NCBI GenBank assembly: GCA_033782935.1 | Contig: JAWQEG010002494.1 | Coordinates: forward strand, 348,501 to 412,500 | Length of the DNA: 64,000 nucleotides | Source: Petrolisthes cinctipes | Taxonomy: Eukaryota > Arthropoda > Malacostraca > Decapoda > Porcellanidae | Reading direction: 5' to 3' | Part shown: in pieces, positions 10,988 to 22,779 of the stretch | Numbering within the stretch: the stretch's first letter is position 1 | Layout of the letters: each line of letters starts with the position of its first letter | The notes under the pieces: model-generated | Database searches by the model: none | Told to the model about the DNA's origin: nothing | What the model saw: the letters and a program-made list of their open reading frames with translations, nothing else | Position numbers and translations under genes: made by a program

Positions 10988-11299
10988 GTCACAGATTCAT
11001 TAGGATCGGGATTGATGAAGCACACCAAACACAGTTTTATATAATAATTATCTTAATAGGCACAAACCACCATTAACTAACACCACAATTTCCGATAAAA
11101 TCCAACACCACCACTCATCCCCACTGAACACAAGTAATAAATAACAATTGAATATTAAACCCCAACAAACACTCTAACCCCACTCATGACAAGTATAGGA
11201 CCACCACACCACACAGTGGGACAGTCTGGTAGCCCTCCTTCCCACAATAGGTAAGTAGGCAAAAGGCAGGTCGCTCCTTCCACACACAGATAGATGGAC

Positions 11300-11705
11300 A
11301 GCTCATTCCACCACACTGATAACGTAGCTGGGTGATAGGCAGGCAGCTCCTTCCCAACAACCAGCAGGTGGGTGATAGGCAGACAGTTCCTTCCCCACAC
11401 TGATAGGTGGGCGATAGGCAGACAGCTCCTTCCCCACACTGATAGGTGGGTGATAGGCAGGCAGCTCATTCCCCACACTGATAGGTGGGTGATAGGCAGA
11501 CAGTTCCTTCCCCACACTGATAGGTGGGCGATAGGCAGACAGCTCCTTCCCCACAACCAGCAGGTGGGCGACAGGCAGGCATCTCCTTCCTCACACTGAT
11601 AGGTGGGTGATAGGCAGACAACTCCTTCCCCACAACCAGCAGGTGGGCGACAGGCAGGCATCTCCTTCCCCACACTGATAGGTGGGCGATAGGTAGACAG
11701 TTCCT
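11300..11705 (-). repeat. 39-bp minisatellite
   Basis: About ten units of 39 bp, typified by TTCCCCACACTGATAGGTGG, with a second variant containing ACAACCAGCAGGTGGG. The period was checked at 11391 and 11430. Because 39 is a multiple of three, several frames stay open on both strands (for example 11155-11778 minus), but they are repeat artefacts. Confidence 0.95.
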
Positions 11706-11879
11706 TTTCCATACAGACAGAGATTCCTGTGCATCCCAGTACGGACACCTTGGTTAGCTGGTGCGTTCTGCCAGTCACAGTTCAGGACTCGTCGACTAAG
11801 TGTCAATCAGCTCCACAAACAAGATAACCACCTATCTGCCCAGTTCATGAAATTTGTTACACTTGAGAAGATTTGTGTG

Positions 11880-12426
11880 TCAGTCTCTTCTTTTGGTTTG
11901 TCTCCTACTCCAGGTCGTTCATCTGCCTCTACTCTCCGGAGGCTTCTTCCTCCAAACATAGGGTTTGCTCTTAATGTCATCTCCTGGAGCATCTGTGGTA
12001 TCACCAGTTATGTTAAACTCAGTCAACTCATGGTGTATGTTTTTCCTCATCAGCCGAGTATTTTCTTTCTCCAGGAAGTATTTCCAGGATGGTCTCTCAC
12101 CTCTGGACAAACTCTTAACTTGCATACTTAGCTTCTAGCACATCACCTTCTTTTGTACCTCCACCGATCCTGACATGACCTTTCAGCTTCAGGAAGGTAC
12201 TCTGGATCTCATCCTCACATCTGGACTGATAACATCTCAGAACCAGTGCTCCATGGTGTCAGTTTTATTCTCTGTTCATGTCACACTTTGGCTTCATTAT
12301 ATTCTACCTGCTGGGTCTACTGCTCCTGCCACTCGTTTACATATTGCTGTGCCTGTAAATCATTATATTCTACCTGCTGGGTCTACTGCTCCTGCCACTC
12401 GTTTACATATTGCTGTGCCTGGAAAT
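11880..12426 (+). pseudogene. I-like LINE endonuclease fragment A (copy 1)
   Basis: Translates to fragments such as NVISWSICGITSYVKLSQL and IFFLQEVFPGW, then jumps to GTLDLILTSGLITSQNQC. It therefore covers both ends of the endonuclease with the middle deleted. A 66-bp segment (starting CATTATATTCTACCTGCTGG) is tandemly duplicated at 12295 and 12361. The same deletion and the same 66-bp duplication occur at 23410-23942, so the two are copies of one deleted element and not independent insertions. Confidence 0.85.
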
Positions 12427-13098
<672 letters not shown>

Positions 13099-13585
13099 CA
13101 GGCCGGATTCCATTATTAATTCGGAGTATGTTCACGGGCCACACAATATGCCTCTGTGGGCCGGATGTTACCCGCTCCTACTCTAAATATAGCCTGATGG
13201 ACATCTTATTTATGACTCATATGTTACTTACTATTTACCTTTCTTTGCCGGACTAGTTATACTCTGATCTTTTCTTTGCCAGACATGTCGTTTACAAGTT
13301 ATTTGTCTCCCAGACACACCTCCAACTTCGTTGTACTGCTCATTCATAGATGCTTTACACAAGAGAGTTTTATACAAAGTAGTTGACAGTAACACTCTGT
13401 TCTTAGTTCATGAGAGAGAGAGAAAAAAAAATGTATATACATGTAAGTGACAGGAAACGTGTGTGTGTGTGTGTGTGTGCTTGTGTGTTGGGTTCGTACT
13501 ATCCCTATCGTTGTAAAATTTTTGACCATTAAATTCCTTCATGACTAACTTGGAATACTGTATAAAGGTAAAACTAATTTTGTGG

Positions 13586-13588
<3 letters not shown>

Positions 13589-13625
<37 letters not shown>
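13589..13625 (+). repeat. (GT)n microsatellite
   Basis: About 18 GT repeats in arm 1. It corresponds to the CA run at 30247-30291 in arm 2. Confidence 0.95.
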
Positions 13626-13626
<1 letters not shown>

Positions 13627-13862
13627 TACCAATCTGAAATGCTTGTGATCCTCCCTAGATACAGAAAAGTTGTTTGGTAATTGTTAAACAAATATGGATC
13701 AATTGTCAGGCTTAAAATAAAGTATACTACATTGATTTGCAAGAAGTAACAACACAATAATTGACAAAGGATTAAATTACTCGCAGTACACTGGAGTTCA
13801 TTATTTAATTTGTTTTATCTCTTCCTCCACTGTCCCTACGGATGCCGCCATTACACTATCAC

Positions 13863-13998
13863 AAGGCCACACACACATTAACACTTACATTATGACAAGG
13901 CCACACACACATTAACACACATACATTATTACAAGGCCACACACACATTAACACACACACACTATCACAAGGCCAAACACACATTAACACACATACAG
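13863..13998 (-). repeat. Short form of the 36-bp CA-rich minisatellite
   Basis: About four units of ACAAGGCCACACACACATTA with a CACA-rich spacer. The orthologous position in arm 2 (29460-30015) holds about 15 units. Confidence 0.88.
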
Positions 13999-14188
13999 TA
14001 TATAAACCCAATATCTTTCATGTATGTTTATCTTTTCTTGTAACACTACAGGAATATATTTTATTTGTATATGTGACATGTATTATTTTATTGCATTATA
14101 TTTTGTCTAATATTAAAAATATACAGTATATATTAGATATATTGGGTACATCCTGTGATTAGTCCTGCAGGCAGTCGTAGGTTATATA

Positions 14189-14330
14189 CTATGGGGTGGA
14201 GGGTAGGGTGTGTGAGGGGAAGGAGAGAGGAAGGATGGAGGGTAGGGTGTGTGAGGGGAAGGAGAGAGGAAGGATGGAGGGTAGGGTGTGTGAGGGGAAG
14301 GAGAGAGGAAGGATGGAGGGTTGGGAGGGA
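14189..14330 (+). repeat. 39-bp G-rich minisatellite
   Basis: Three and a half units with GGAGGGTAGGGTGTGTGAGG, spaced 39 bp (14198, 14237, 14276). It is absent as an array from arm 2. The homologous place in the third copy (35943-37130) carries a different, far larger G-rich array. Confidence 0.9.
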
Positions 14331-14570
14331 ACGATGACGTAAGGGTTAGAAGAAGGAAGAGTAGGAATGAAGGAAAGGGAGGAAATTGTAGGAAGGGAAA
14401 GGAGAAAAAGATTAATGGGAAGGAAGTGAGGATTGGGGATAGTACAGGAGAGGAAGGGAGAGGATATGAAGCTGTAAAGAAAGGGAGGAGTGAAGGGGAA
14501 GGGGAGGGAAGGGAAGGGTAGGTAGGGTAAAGGAAGGGGAGGGAGAGGAACGAATAGGAGAATGTAAAGG
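14331..14570 (+). repeat. Polypurine (GGGAA-type) low-complexity tract
   Basis: An irregular AGGGAAGG-rich strand, with its pyrimidine counterpart in arm 2 at 28990-29280 and relatives at 37140-37790 and 39080-39310. No coding. Confidence 0.85.
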
Positions 14571-14902
14571 CATTAATTTTATATTTGTCATCTTGGTTAG
14601 TGGGAAGGGTAACACATTGAAGATGTTAAAACTAGAGTCACAACAGTCACTTATCGTTCATCATTATTTGTCTCTCATACAACCTCTTTTCTCTGCCTAA
14701 TATGTTACCAAGTCAATGTATTTACTTGTACATTACACATATAGTATATTGGTTTTCTTGGTGTGTTTTTTGTTGTCCATGTTGGTGTTCCTTCATTACT
14801 ATTGTGTCACCCTCCTGTCCTCTACAACACACACATGACTACTGTGTAAACTGTGGATAACAAAGGTTAGTATACACACAACCATTATGTTGTTAATTAA
14901 GA

Positions 14903-14905
<3 letters not shown>

Positions 14906-14969
<64 letters not shown>
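14906..14969 (+). repeat. (GA)n microsatellite
   Basis: About 32 GA repeats. It pairs with the CT run at 28509-28582 in the other arm. Confidence 0.97.
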
Positions 14970-14971
<2 letters not shown>

Positions 14972-15845
14972 ACTATGACACTTACCTAGAGAAAGATTTT
15001 TAGGTTTCAGTTCGTGAGCGTCATAATTACACTGTTAGCATTCGATGGAAAAAATGTAGATGAAAGAAAATTGGAGTTTGTATTTTTATGACATGTTCTA
15101 AATGACTATAAGATATATTAATCTCAGAGTACAGACTTTAATGAATTAAAGATTAGCAACCTCCAGTTACAGCTTTCATTAAAGTAAGTTGTAGACATTC
15201 CAACCAGTGGCAATGTAGTAATTATTTCCCACAGAGCAGCGTTAACGACATAATATCAGGAATTATCGTTGTTCTTTAACATTTATATTGCCAGTAATTC
15301 CAGTCATCAAAAAAGATTCTCGAACTTAATTATATAATTATAATACCAAAATTTCGAGCCATCTAAAAAGATACTCGAACTAGATAAAGAAACAATCGCA
15401 TAACATCACAAATCCAAGAAATCAATCGAATATCTCGATAAAATATTTCTGGGTTGTGAAGCACTAGATCATAAATTACCAGGTTTATTCTGGAAGCCGG
15501 AAAGTTAGTACTTACGGAGGCAGTGAAGAGAACACACCATACAGAGTGGATTATACAGGTGGGGAGAAGTGTTAGAGGGAATTCTCATATACGTGCAATA
15601 CAAAAAGTCGTCTGGACATCAAGCTGCAACTCCAATACAACTTAATTTAACTAAGCAATATATCGTTCACTTCTCATGATAAGTATCCGATTATATACCA
15701 GCTGGCCAGTTAGGTAGGATAAGGATCGATTTAGAGATAACGTTACGACACAGGAACAATACAAAGAATAAAGGAAGTTTCATATCCATTCGTAACGTAA
15801 ATTTACAACATATGATATATTGTTTTTTTCATACTTATTTTTTAC
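14970..15845. other. AT-rich non-coding arm sequence
   Basis: No gene, RNA or transposon signature seen. It matches the inverse of 27420-28500, with a local difference around 15120/28130 where arm 2 has about 170 bp of extra sequence (28130-28300). Confidence 0.7.
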
Positions 15846-15849
15846 CTCT

Positions 15850-15965
15850 GGACTGTAGGGTGTCAGTAGCCCGTGAATCTTGCGAGGCCCCGAGATTATT
15901 GGGTGTTGCACTAGATGGGACAGTGAAGCTTCTTGGTGATGTTGGTACCGTAGCTTCTCTTCTGC
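15850..15965 (+). repeat. Dispersed conserved block (copy 1 of 3)
   Basis: A block of about 110 bp containing GTCAGTAGCCCGTGAATCTT, GCGAGGCCCCGAGATTATTG and GTTGCACTAGATG. It also occurs in arm 2 (27295-27405, inverse) and at 60155-60255 upstream of another I-like LINE copy. It could be a LINE 5' leader or an independent short element; the sequence does not decide. Confidence 0.7.
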
Positions 15966-16569
15966 CCCACTAGATGACGACACCTTATTTATACACGTCA
16001 ATATCACTATCACTATATATAATTATAAATCATGCTACAATGAGCGACATACTAAAATAATTAAGATTGATTTGTTTAGTGAAGGAGTTAACTTCGAACT
16101 CGTAAGTAAATATACGAAAGCCCGTGTGAAAGTTTTGTGTGAAAGTTGTTGTTAATCGAGGTCGGCTAGGGCGGTCGTGACAAGTAAATTTCATAACGGG
16201 CAACATTACCTTAGACCTAGTGTTGACTGACATTTTGGTAACCAGCTTTACCCTGCCCCCCCAACCCTTCCCTCCCCTGGGACGCAGCACACATTGTTCT
16301 GTTCTGTGTTCACCTGCACCAACCACTATACTCTACCAAGCCCCTGTCATTATGACCACACCTGACTCAGCCTTAAGGTCAGTGAATCACCTGGTACCCC
16401 TGGACTGAAGTGATCACTGAGACAGACTTATACACCAAGTGGAATAATATTGTTATCACCTCTACTCTACACACCTGACACAGCCTTAAGGTCAGTGGAT
16501 CACCTGCTACACCTGGACTAAGGTCAAGACAGACTTATACACCAAGTGGAATAATTTTGTTATCACGTC

Positions 16570-16900
16570 GACTCTACACAAACATAAACAGGTTCAAACG
16601 GCTCAGAAATAAAGTAGTCTGAGAAATTGCCAAGGCAAAGAAAAACCACTACCCAAGTAAAATTTACAGTTTAAAACAAACAAATAATTTTCAATGGTTT
16701 TTCAAAATAAAACATCTGTGTGGACTATCAAATAATTTCTCCACCATCCTCTGTGTCTCCCATCTCTCTCACTCTGAATCCAGTGACAAAATGAACCATC
16801 ACTTCTCCACCATCTGTCAGACCCTCCCTTCGCTTGACTACACGAAACTCCCCGTCTATCTACCTTCTCCATCCTTACCTCACTCTTGTGCACTCTGAAG
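16570..16900 (+). pseudogene. CR1-like LINE linker fragment (arm 1)
   Basis: In pieces it encodes the segment KKNHYPSKIYS, then WFSKIKHLCGLSNN and ICQTLPSLDYTKLP. It resembles the endonuclease-to-RT linker of the LINE at 40.3-40.5 kb (WYNKLKDLCGMVKKSP and ICQTLPRLDSAQ). Early stops break it in this arm. It runs directly into an I-like gag fragment, so the two were already joined before the arms duplicated. Confidence 0.65.
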
Positions 16901-16907
16901 ATTTTGT

Positions 16908-17980
16908 TTGCTTTTCCATCAAAGCCTTGTCTGGCCTGATGGAGAGCAGTTTATCGGATGTAGCTTCCTGTCTGGAGGCAAACTCAGACATATCAGAAGA
17001 CAACGAGTTTTTACAATAGGATAAATGGCCGCCTTGGCAGCCCTTACCCAATATCCCCCCTCTTTTCAATCATTCCTCAACATGTGTTACAGATATCCAT
17101 CTCATCCACCTCTACCAAGTAATGTGTGGAGGCCTCTTCTGACTGCTGGGAATCTGCTAATGTGAATTGTTTGCCTCTCACTGCCAAGACCGTCAAGAAT
17201 ACTTCGGCTGTGCATGACGTACTTGACTCTCAGTCTTCTTTGCCTTGCTCTGGTGCTTCGACCCCTACCCACTCCAGGTCCTCGTCTCATTCTCCTGCGT
17301 TTGCCGTGGGTGACACATGAGTCAAGCTCTCCTTTTCTATGGACATGAAGCTGCAGTGGTTGTTTGTCGTTAACAAGGCCCTCCAACTGCATCATGGACT
17401 GGCTGAAGAAAAGATGTCTGCAGTCACATCCCGGTTCATCATCATCTCCAGAAAGTGTCAGGTCATTATCAAGAGAGTCAAGTATGGTGAATATTTTTGT
17501 CTCTCCCTCACATTCCTCAGGGTTCACCTGAGAGTCCTCGTGTGGTTGCATAGTCGCCAAGAAGATTTAATGTACCCCAGCTCCATAGTCCCCATGCAGA
17601 CTCTTAAGAACCCCAGCTACATAGTACCCATGCAGACTCTTAAGAACCCCAGTTACATAGTACCCACACAGACTCTTAAGAACCCCAGCTACATAGTACC
17701 CATGCAGACTCTTAAGAACCCCAGCTACATAGTACCCACGCAGACTCTTAAGAACCCCAGCTACATAGTACCCATGCAGACTCTTAAGAACCCCAGCTAC
17801 ATAGTACCCATGCAGACTCTTAAGAACCCCAGCTACATAGTACCCAAGCAGACTAAAAGTACCCAAGCTACATCTTCACCTGGTTTCCTGTTGATGTTGA
17901 CCAGAGTCTTGCCGAGGGACACCCTGGTGTGTACGCTGCCTTTCGTTTCCTCAAGGATCTTCTTCTTCAGATTTTCCGAT
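16908..17980 (+). pseudogene. I-like LINE gag fragment (arm 1)
   Basis: Readable parts include SGLMESSLSDVASCLEANSD and, in the frame from 17339, MDMKLQWLFVVNKALQLHHG with FIIISRKCQVIIKRVKYGEYF. These parallel the ORF1 of the LINEs at 5.5 and 60.5 kb but come from a more diverged subfamily. At the position where the intact relative encodes NFPSYIL, a 36-bp tandem array has grown inside the coding sequence. Homology resumes afterwards with a frame-shifted FPVDVDQSLAEG. Stops before 17339 separate the N-terminal part. Confidence 0.75.
17575..17870 (+). repeat. 36-bp minisatellite inside gag
   Basis: Eight units of 36 bp (CCAGCTACATAGTACCCATG followed by CAGACTCTTAAGAAC). The period was checked at 17605 and 17641. 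It encodes a 12-residue repeat in frame. Arm 2 has a different 35-bp unit at the same spot. Confidence 0.95.
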
Positions 17981-19358
17981 ATTTTTAAGGGGCCGTCGTT
18001 TCCTGTTTTGGGCATCCTGTTCTATCATTATCTTGTCTTGCTGGTCCCTCGCAATTCTGTTCTTCCATCTAAGCTTCGGTCTTCCTCTACCTCCTCTTTC
18101 CTCCACTTCTATATTCATGATTCTTCTTCACACTTGGTTCTCTTCCGTACACATACAATGTCCATACCACTGTAGTATTCTTTGCTGTACCATCTTCGAT
18201 ACTTCCATCATCTTGATCATTTCGCTAATATGTTCATTCCGGATACTATCTCTTCTTGTGACTCAACACATGCACCTCAGCATTCACATTTCCGCAATTT
18301 CCAGTTTCTGTTCTTGAGCTTTCATTATATTATAAAGCTTCCATTTAATCTTTGCACTAATTCTCTTGTCACATAGAACTCCGGTTGACTTTCTCCAGTT
18401 AATTCAAGCTCACTGTATTCTCTGGCTACTTTCAGCCTCAATATCTTTGAAACTTCTGATCCCATGTATTTGAAATTCTGCACCTTCTTGATATTTTTGC
18501 ATCCATTCTGTCTTATCCCTGCCCTGCCTCCCATCACCTCTCACCCATCAATAATCCATCATAAGTTCTGCTTAAGCTTCATGCCTCTATCCTCCAGGGC
18601 TTGACTCCTTTCCAGTTTGTGCTCACGTCAACCAATACAATGTCATCCAAGAATAAAGCACTACATGAAACCTCCTCTCTAACATCTGCAGTCATCACAT
18701 CCATCACAAGATCGAAAATGTAAGGGCTGAGAACCGACACTCTTCCATCATTCTAACAACACTTCTTACTCGAGCCGTTGTTCCTGCATACATACTGTAT
18801 CTTGCTGAACAATTACATACATCTTAGGAACTTCTTTCACCTTCATACATCTCCAAACTTCCTGCTTTGAAACCCAATCATACACTTTCTCCAGATCAAT
18901 GAACACCAAGTGTAGCTCTTTCTGCTTTCTTCTGAACTTCTCTGTTGGCTGTCTCAAAGAAACTATTGCATCCACTGTCCCTTTTCCGGTATAAACCCGA
19001 ACTGTTCTTCTCTTACACAAGTTTCTCTCCATATTCTCTCTTCTATCTAATACAGAACTCATGCATAGATTTCCATCATCTAAAACATAGGTTTTATGCC
19101 TCTGTAATTACTACAGTCCTGGATGTCTCCTTTCTCTTTATAAATCAGTACCAGTACATTGTAGCCAGCCAATCTCATAATATATTCACTCCTTTTCTCC
19201 CTAAACATTTCCACTCTTTGACTGGTAATACCATCAGGACCAACTGTCTTTCCTTCTTTCATTTTTAGTAACGCTATTTGTAGTTCCTCTCCATTAATAT
19301 CTTGTACTTCTCTTACATGCTGATTTCCATCTTCTATAGTTTTCCTCATTCAATAATT

Positions 19359-19553
19359 CCCAGGTGATGTGGGCAAAACTTTAAGGGTTTTGGCGCCCCT
19401 TCGGCCTCAGCCACAAGCTTTTAGTTCTTCAACTGTCCCTCTTTCCTTTCTATCTCCTTCCTGCTTGCTGTCTCCACTCTCCATCACCTTTTTCTTGCGC
19501 TATATGACCTCGCTGTTGCGGAGCCTAATATCAATCAATCAATCAATCAATCA
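19359..19553 (+). mobile_element. SINE-like insertion with target duplication
   Basis: A 195-bp segment ending in (AATC)n lies between two copies of CATTCAATAATT (19347-19358 and 19554-19565). Arm 2 has a single uninterrupted copy of this target at about 24500-24515, so it is an empty site. A similar 3' end with GACCTCGCTGTTACAGCGCC and the same tail occurs at 21090-21150. Its body resembles 2840-2990. Confidence 0.82.
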
Positions 19554-20119
19554 GTCATTCAATAATTTCTCAAAATACACCATGTATTTACACCATCCTT
19601 ATCTGTTAACACTCTCCCTCCTCATCCTTGATCTACTTGATGTGTGTTAGATCTTTGGTGGCTTTGTTTCTGTTCTTCGCTATCCTATACATATTCTTCT
19701 GTCCCTCTGTCGCCTCTAGCTACTCATAGAAATCATTCGTTGCTGTCGCCTTACCCTGTGCTACTGCTCCTTTGTATTCTATACACACCACCTTTCAAGA
19801 CTCTCTAATCTCTTTCGAAACATTTGTGTCATAGGCTCTCTTTGCTTTTTCTGTTTACTGATTTTTCTCCAGTGTATTCTGGTTCAACCACCAAGTTTCT
19901 TTATTATTTTGTTGTTCTTTGCCAAATGTTTTACTGACAACTTCTTCCTCTTTATCAAATCACATTAATATTCTCTTTCCACCAGGTGTTGGTATTTTAT
20001 TCTGGTTTGATGTTACACAGAAATGCTTCATTAAAGTCTGCCTCAGTTCTTGATGTTTCATTCTACACCCTTTCATCTTTGGTTCTCCCTTCGAAGTTCA
20101 AATTCCTGCAGTAATATAA

Positions 20120-20260
20120 TCTGATACCACTAAACACACACAACCCCCCCCTCCCCAACCCTGTCCCGTAAATCACCGTACCCCCCTAGCACACACAACC
20201 CCCCCTCCCCAAGCCTGTCTCTCTATTTCTGCACCCCCTAAACACTTTCCCCTCTTATCG
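20120..20260 (+). repeat. C-rich ACACAACCCCCCC repeat
   Basis: Two degenerate units with runs of C and CCTGTC(C/T). Related to the tracts at 34420-34622 and 62264-62510. Confidence 0.75.
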
Positions 20261-20863
20261 TTTTACAATTCTTCAGTTCAGCCAGTTGCCCTCTCCTATA
20301 CAAAATGATATCTATCTGTGTCTGCCTTACTACACTGCTGTATGTAGCATAATATTTGCACGTAAAGAAGGTGTTACAAATTGCAAGATCAAATGCCACT
20401 GCGAAATGCACTCTTCATTCTCCTTCCTCATTCATCTCACCGATGCCATGTCCTCCATAAACTCTACCTATATTTTCACCAACATGTCTATTTAGGTCAC
20501 ATCCGATAATTACTCTCTCGTCTGCAAACATCGACGTCATGAACTCATTCATTGTTCTCCAGAACTCAATTTTATCTTCCTATTCACATGCTACTTGTGG
20601 AACACATCTAGTTACTATGTTCAACACCTTTTCTCCACGACACACCTTTATTCGCATTATTCTATAATATATCCCTTTAACCTACACTTCCTTATCTTTC
20701 ATATATCCTTGCTGATAATGATCCACTTCTTCCATAGTTGTTAGCTCCACTGTACAGCATCTTATAACCAATGCCTATCTCCTTTGCTTTATTTAATTTC
20801 CATCTTCTTTCCTGTAAACGCAATATATCCATCTGCTTTCTCTCCATAACATCTACAAGCTCT

Positions 20864-21070
20864 ACAACGCTTGGTAATGCTGCCAACATTCAGGGTTCTG
20901 ACTCGTTTCCTCTAGGATGGTTCCCCAGTATTACTGTTGACTGTAGTCTTCCTCACCCACCTCTACTACAACGCCTGGTAATGCTGCCAACATTTTGGGT
21001 TCTGACTCGTTTCCTCTTGGATGGTTCCCCTTATTACTGTTGACTGTAACCTTAGTACTTACTGTCCCAC
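20864..21070 (+). repeat. 104-bp tandem duplication
   Basis: ACAACGC(T/C)TGGTAATGCTGC starts at 20864 and 20968. The duplication lies at the 5' end of the RTE remnant and replaces the start of its endonuclease. Confidence 0.9.
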
Positions 21071-21074
21071 CTCT

Positions 21075-21150
21075 CAATCACTTTCTTCCTTTGGGGCCAT
21101 AGGACCTCGCTGTTACAGCGCCTAATATCAATAAATCAATCAATCAACCA
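21075..21150 (+). mobile_element. SINE-like 3' end
   Basis: Carries CCATAGGACCTCGCTGTTAC, AGCGCCTAATATCAAT and an (AATC)n tail like the element at 19359-19553. The 5' part is not recognisable. Confidence 0.55.
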
Positions 21151-21154
21151 GTGT

Positions 21155-22700
21155 GTGATGTGTGGAAACTTCATAATGACTAGCCTTGTTGCTGAAGAGT
21201 TGGACTCATCTTCTGGTACCGTTCACCCTTGTTGAAGTGTGTCTGGTGTGTGACTGATCATAACTCCATGATGTGTTCTGTTAGGAGTAAACCATCATGT
21301 CCTACTGCCTCCACCTATGAGCCTCCAAGTCCTGGGAACTTGTTTCTGTGGAAGTGACCACGTTGCTTTCAGCCAGGAGTTAACGTGTGTCATGGTTGTG
21401 ATTGATGCTAGTCCCCAACTCGTGCCTCTACTACCACAGTACTTCATCCACCATCACCTTCCCAGTGTATTACCACAGCCTACTACCACAGTACTTCATC
21501 CACCATCACCTTCCCAGTGTATTACCACAGTCTACTACCACAGTACTTCATCCACCATCACCTTCCCAGTGTATTTCCACAGTCTACTACCACAGTACTT
21601 CATCCACCATCACCTTCCCAGTCTATTACCACAGCCTACTACCACAGTACTTCATCCACCATCACCTTCCCAGTGTATTACCACAGTACTTCATCCACCA
21701 TCACCTTCCCAGTCTATTACCACAGCCTACTACCACAGTACTTCATCCACCATCACCTTCCCAGTGTATTACCACAGCCTACTACCACAGTACTTCATCC
21801 ACTATCACCTTTCCAGTATATTACCACAGTACTTCATCCACCATCACCTTCCCAGTCTATTACCACAGCCTACTACCACAGTACTTCATCCACTATCACC
21901 TTTCCAGTATATTACCACAGTCTACTACCACAGTACTTCATCCACTATCACCTTCCCAGTCTATTACCACAGTCTACTACCACAGTACTTCATCCACTAT
22001 CACCTTCCCAGTCTATTACCACAGCCTACTACCACAGTACCTCATCCACCATCACCTTCCCAGTGTATTACCACAGTACTTCATCCACCATCACCTTTCC
22101 AGTATATTACCACAGTCTACTACCACAGTACCTCATCCACCATCACCTTTCCAGTATATTACCACAGTACTTCATCCACCATCACCTTTCCAGTATATTA
22201 CCACAGTACCTCATCCACCATCACCTTTCCAGTATATTACCACAGTACTTCATCCACCATCACCTTCCCAGTCTACTACCACAGTACTTCATCCACCATC
22301 ACCTTCCCAGTCTATTACCACAGTCTACTACCACAGCACTGCATCCACCATCACCTTCCCAGTCTATTACCACAGCACTTCATCCACCATCACCTTCCCA
22401 GTGTATTACCACAGTACTTCATCCACCATCACCTTTCCAGTATATTACCACAGTACTTCATCCACCATCACCTTCCCAGTCTATTCCTCCCAACAATCCT
22501 GCCCCACCTCCTAACCTTGCCCTCCGCCAGTTTGTTGCTTCTGTCAAGGCACGATGTAGTGCCCTTGAGAACTGCTTTTCTGCCCTTGAAGCCAGGATTG
22601 ACAGGCTGTTTGCATCTCTGTCCACCTCTATTCCCAAACTCTCCACCGTTGTTGAGACTCAGTAATCCATCATCTCAGCCGTTACCACCTTTACTTTACC
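21155..22700 (+). pseudogene. I-like LINE gag fragment with internal minisatellite
   Basis: The start matches the zinc-knuckle part of ORF1 at 6140 (GGAAACTTCATAATGACTAG in DNA). The end encodes LALRQFVASVKARCSALENC and FSALEARIDRLFASLS, the coiled-coil end of gag also seen at 6490. Between them lies an array of about 1 kb of 39/52-bp units. Open frames of 370-467 residues cross the array in all three forward frames; only the flanking pieces are true gag sequence. Homology to ORF2 does not follow, so the element is truncated after gag. Confidence 0.75.
21430..22490 (+). repeat. 13-bp-based minisatellite (39- and 52-bp units)
   Basis: About 24 units: CCACCATCACCTTCCCAGTG, TATTACCACAG, then either directly TACTTCAT (39 bp) or with an extra GTCTACTACCACA (52 bp). 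Mixing the two lengths shifts the phase while keeping every forward frame free of stops. Confidence 0.95.
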
Positions 22701-22779
22701 GACAAGATGGCAACTATTGATTTTTGCCTTGAGTTTTTTTTTTCTTTTTTTTACATTTAACGTTTTTTGGAGGGCTAAG

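Larger units (their letters stand above)
13411..20129 (+). repeat. Large inverted repeat, arm 1
   Basis: Pairs as reverse complement with 23943-30465. Matching anchors were read along the whole length: 13441 with 30430, 13840 with 30030, 14570 with 28975, 15880 with 27370, 16230 with 27015, 16570 with 26680, 17300 with 25930, 18620 with 25425, 19600 with 24430, and 20125 with 23945. The arms differ by small changes, by tandem-repeat lengths, by a segment of about 650 bp (about 17870-18525) missing from arm 2, and by one private insertion each. Confidence 0.93.
18000..20890 (-). pseudogene. RTE-type LINE, decayed (arm 1)
   Basis: On the minus strand, from high to low coordinate: endonuclease piece with LVDVMERKQMDILRLQERRW and EIGIGYKMLYSGANN; RT with KMKEGKTVGPDGI, VLIYKEKGDIQDCSNYRGI, LHLVFIDLEKVYDWVSKQEV (motif A) and a FLDDIVLVD box near 18636-18671; and a C-terminus with GRGRPKLRWKNRI. 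These are diagnostic of RTE/BovB-like elements. The first endonuclease strand is missing. A SINE-like insertion (19359-19553) splits the RT, and stops are frequent. The inverted counterpart is 23943-25515. Confidence 0.85.

Noticed and set aside
21317..22720. 467-, 382- and 370-codon plus-strand frames as a novel repetitive protein
   Set aside because: All three frames of the same minisatellite are open; only the short flanks match LINE gag.
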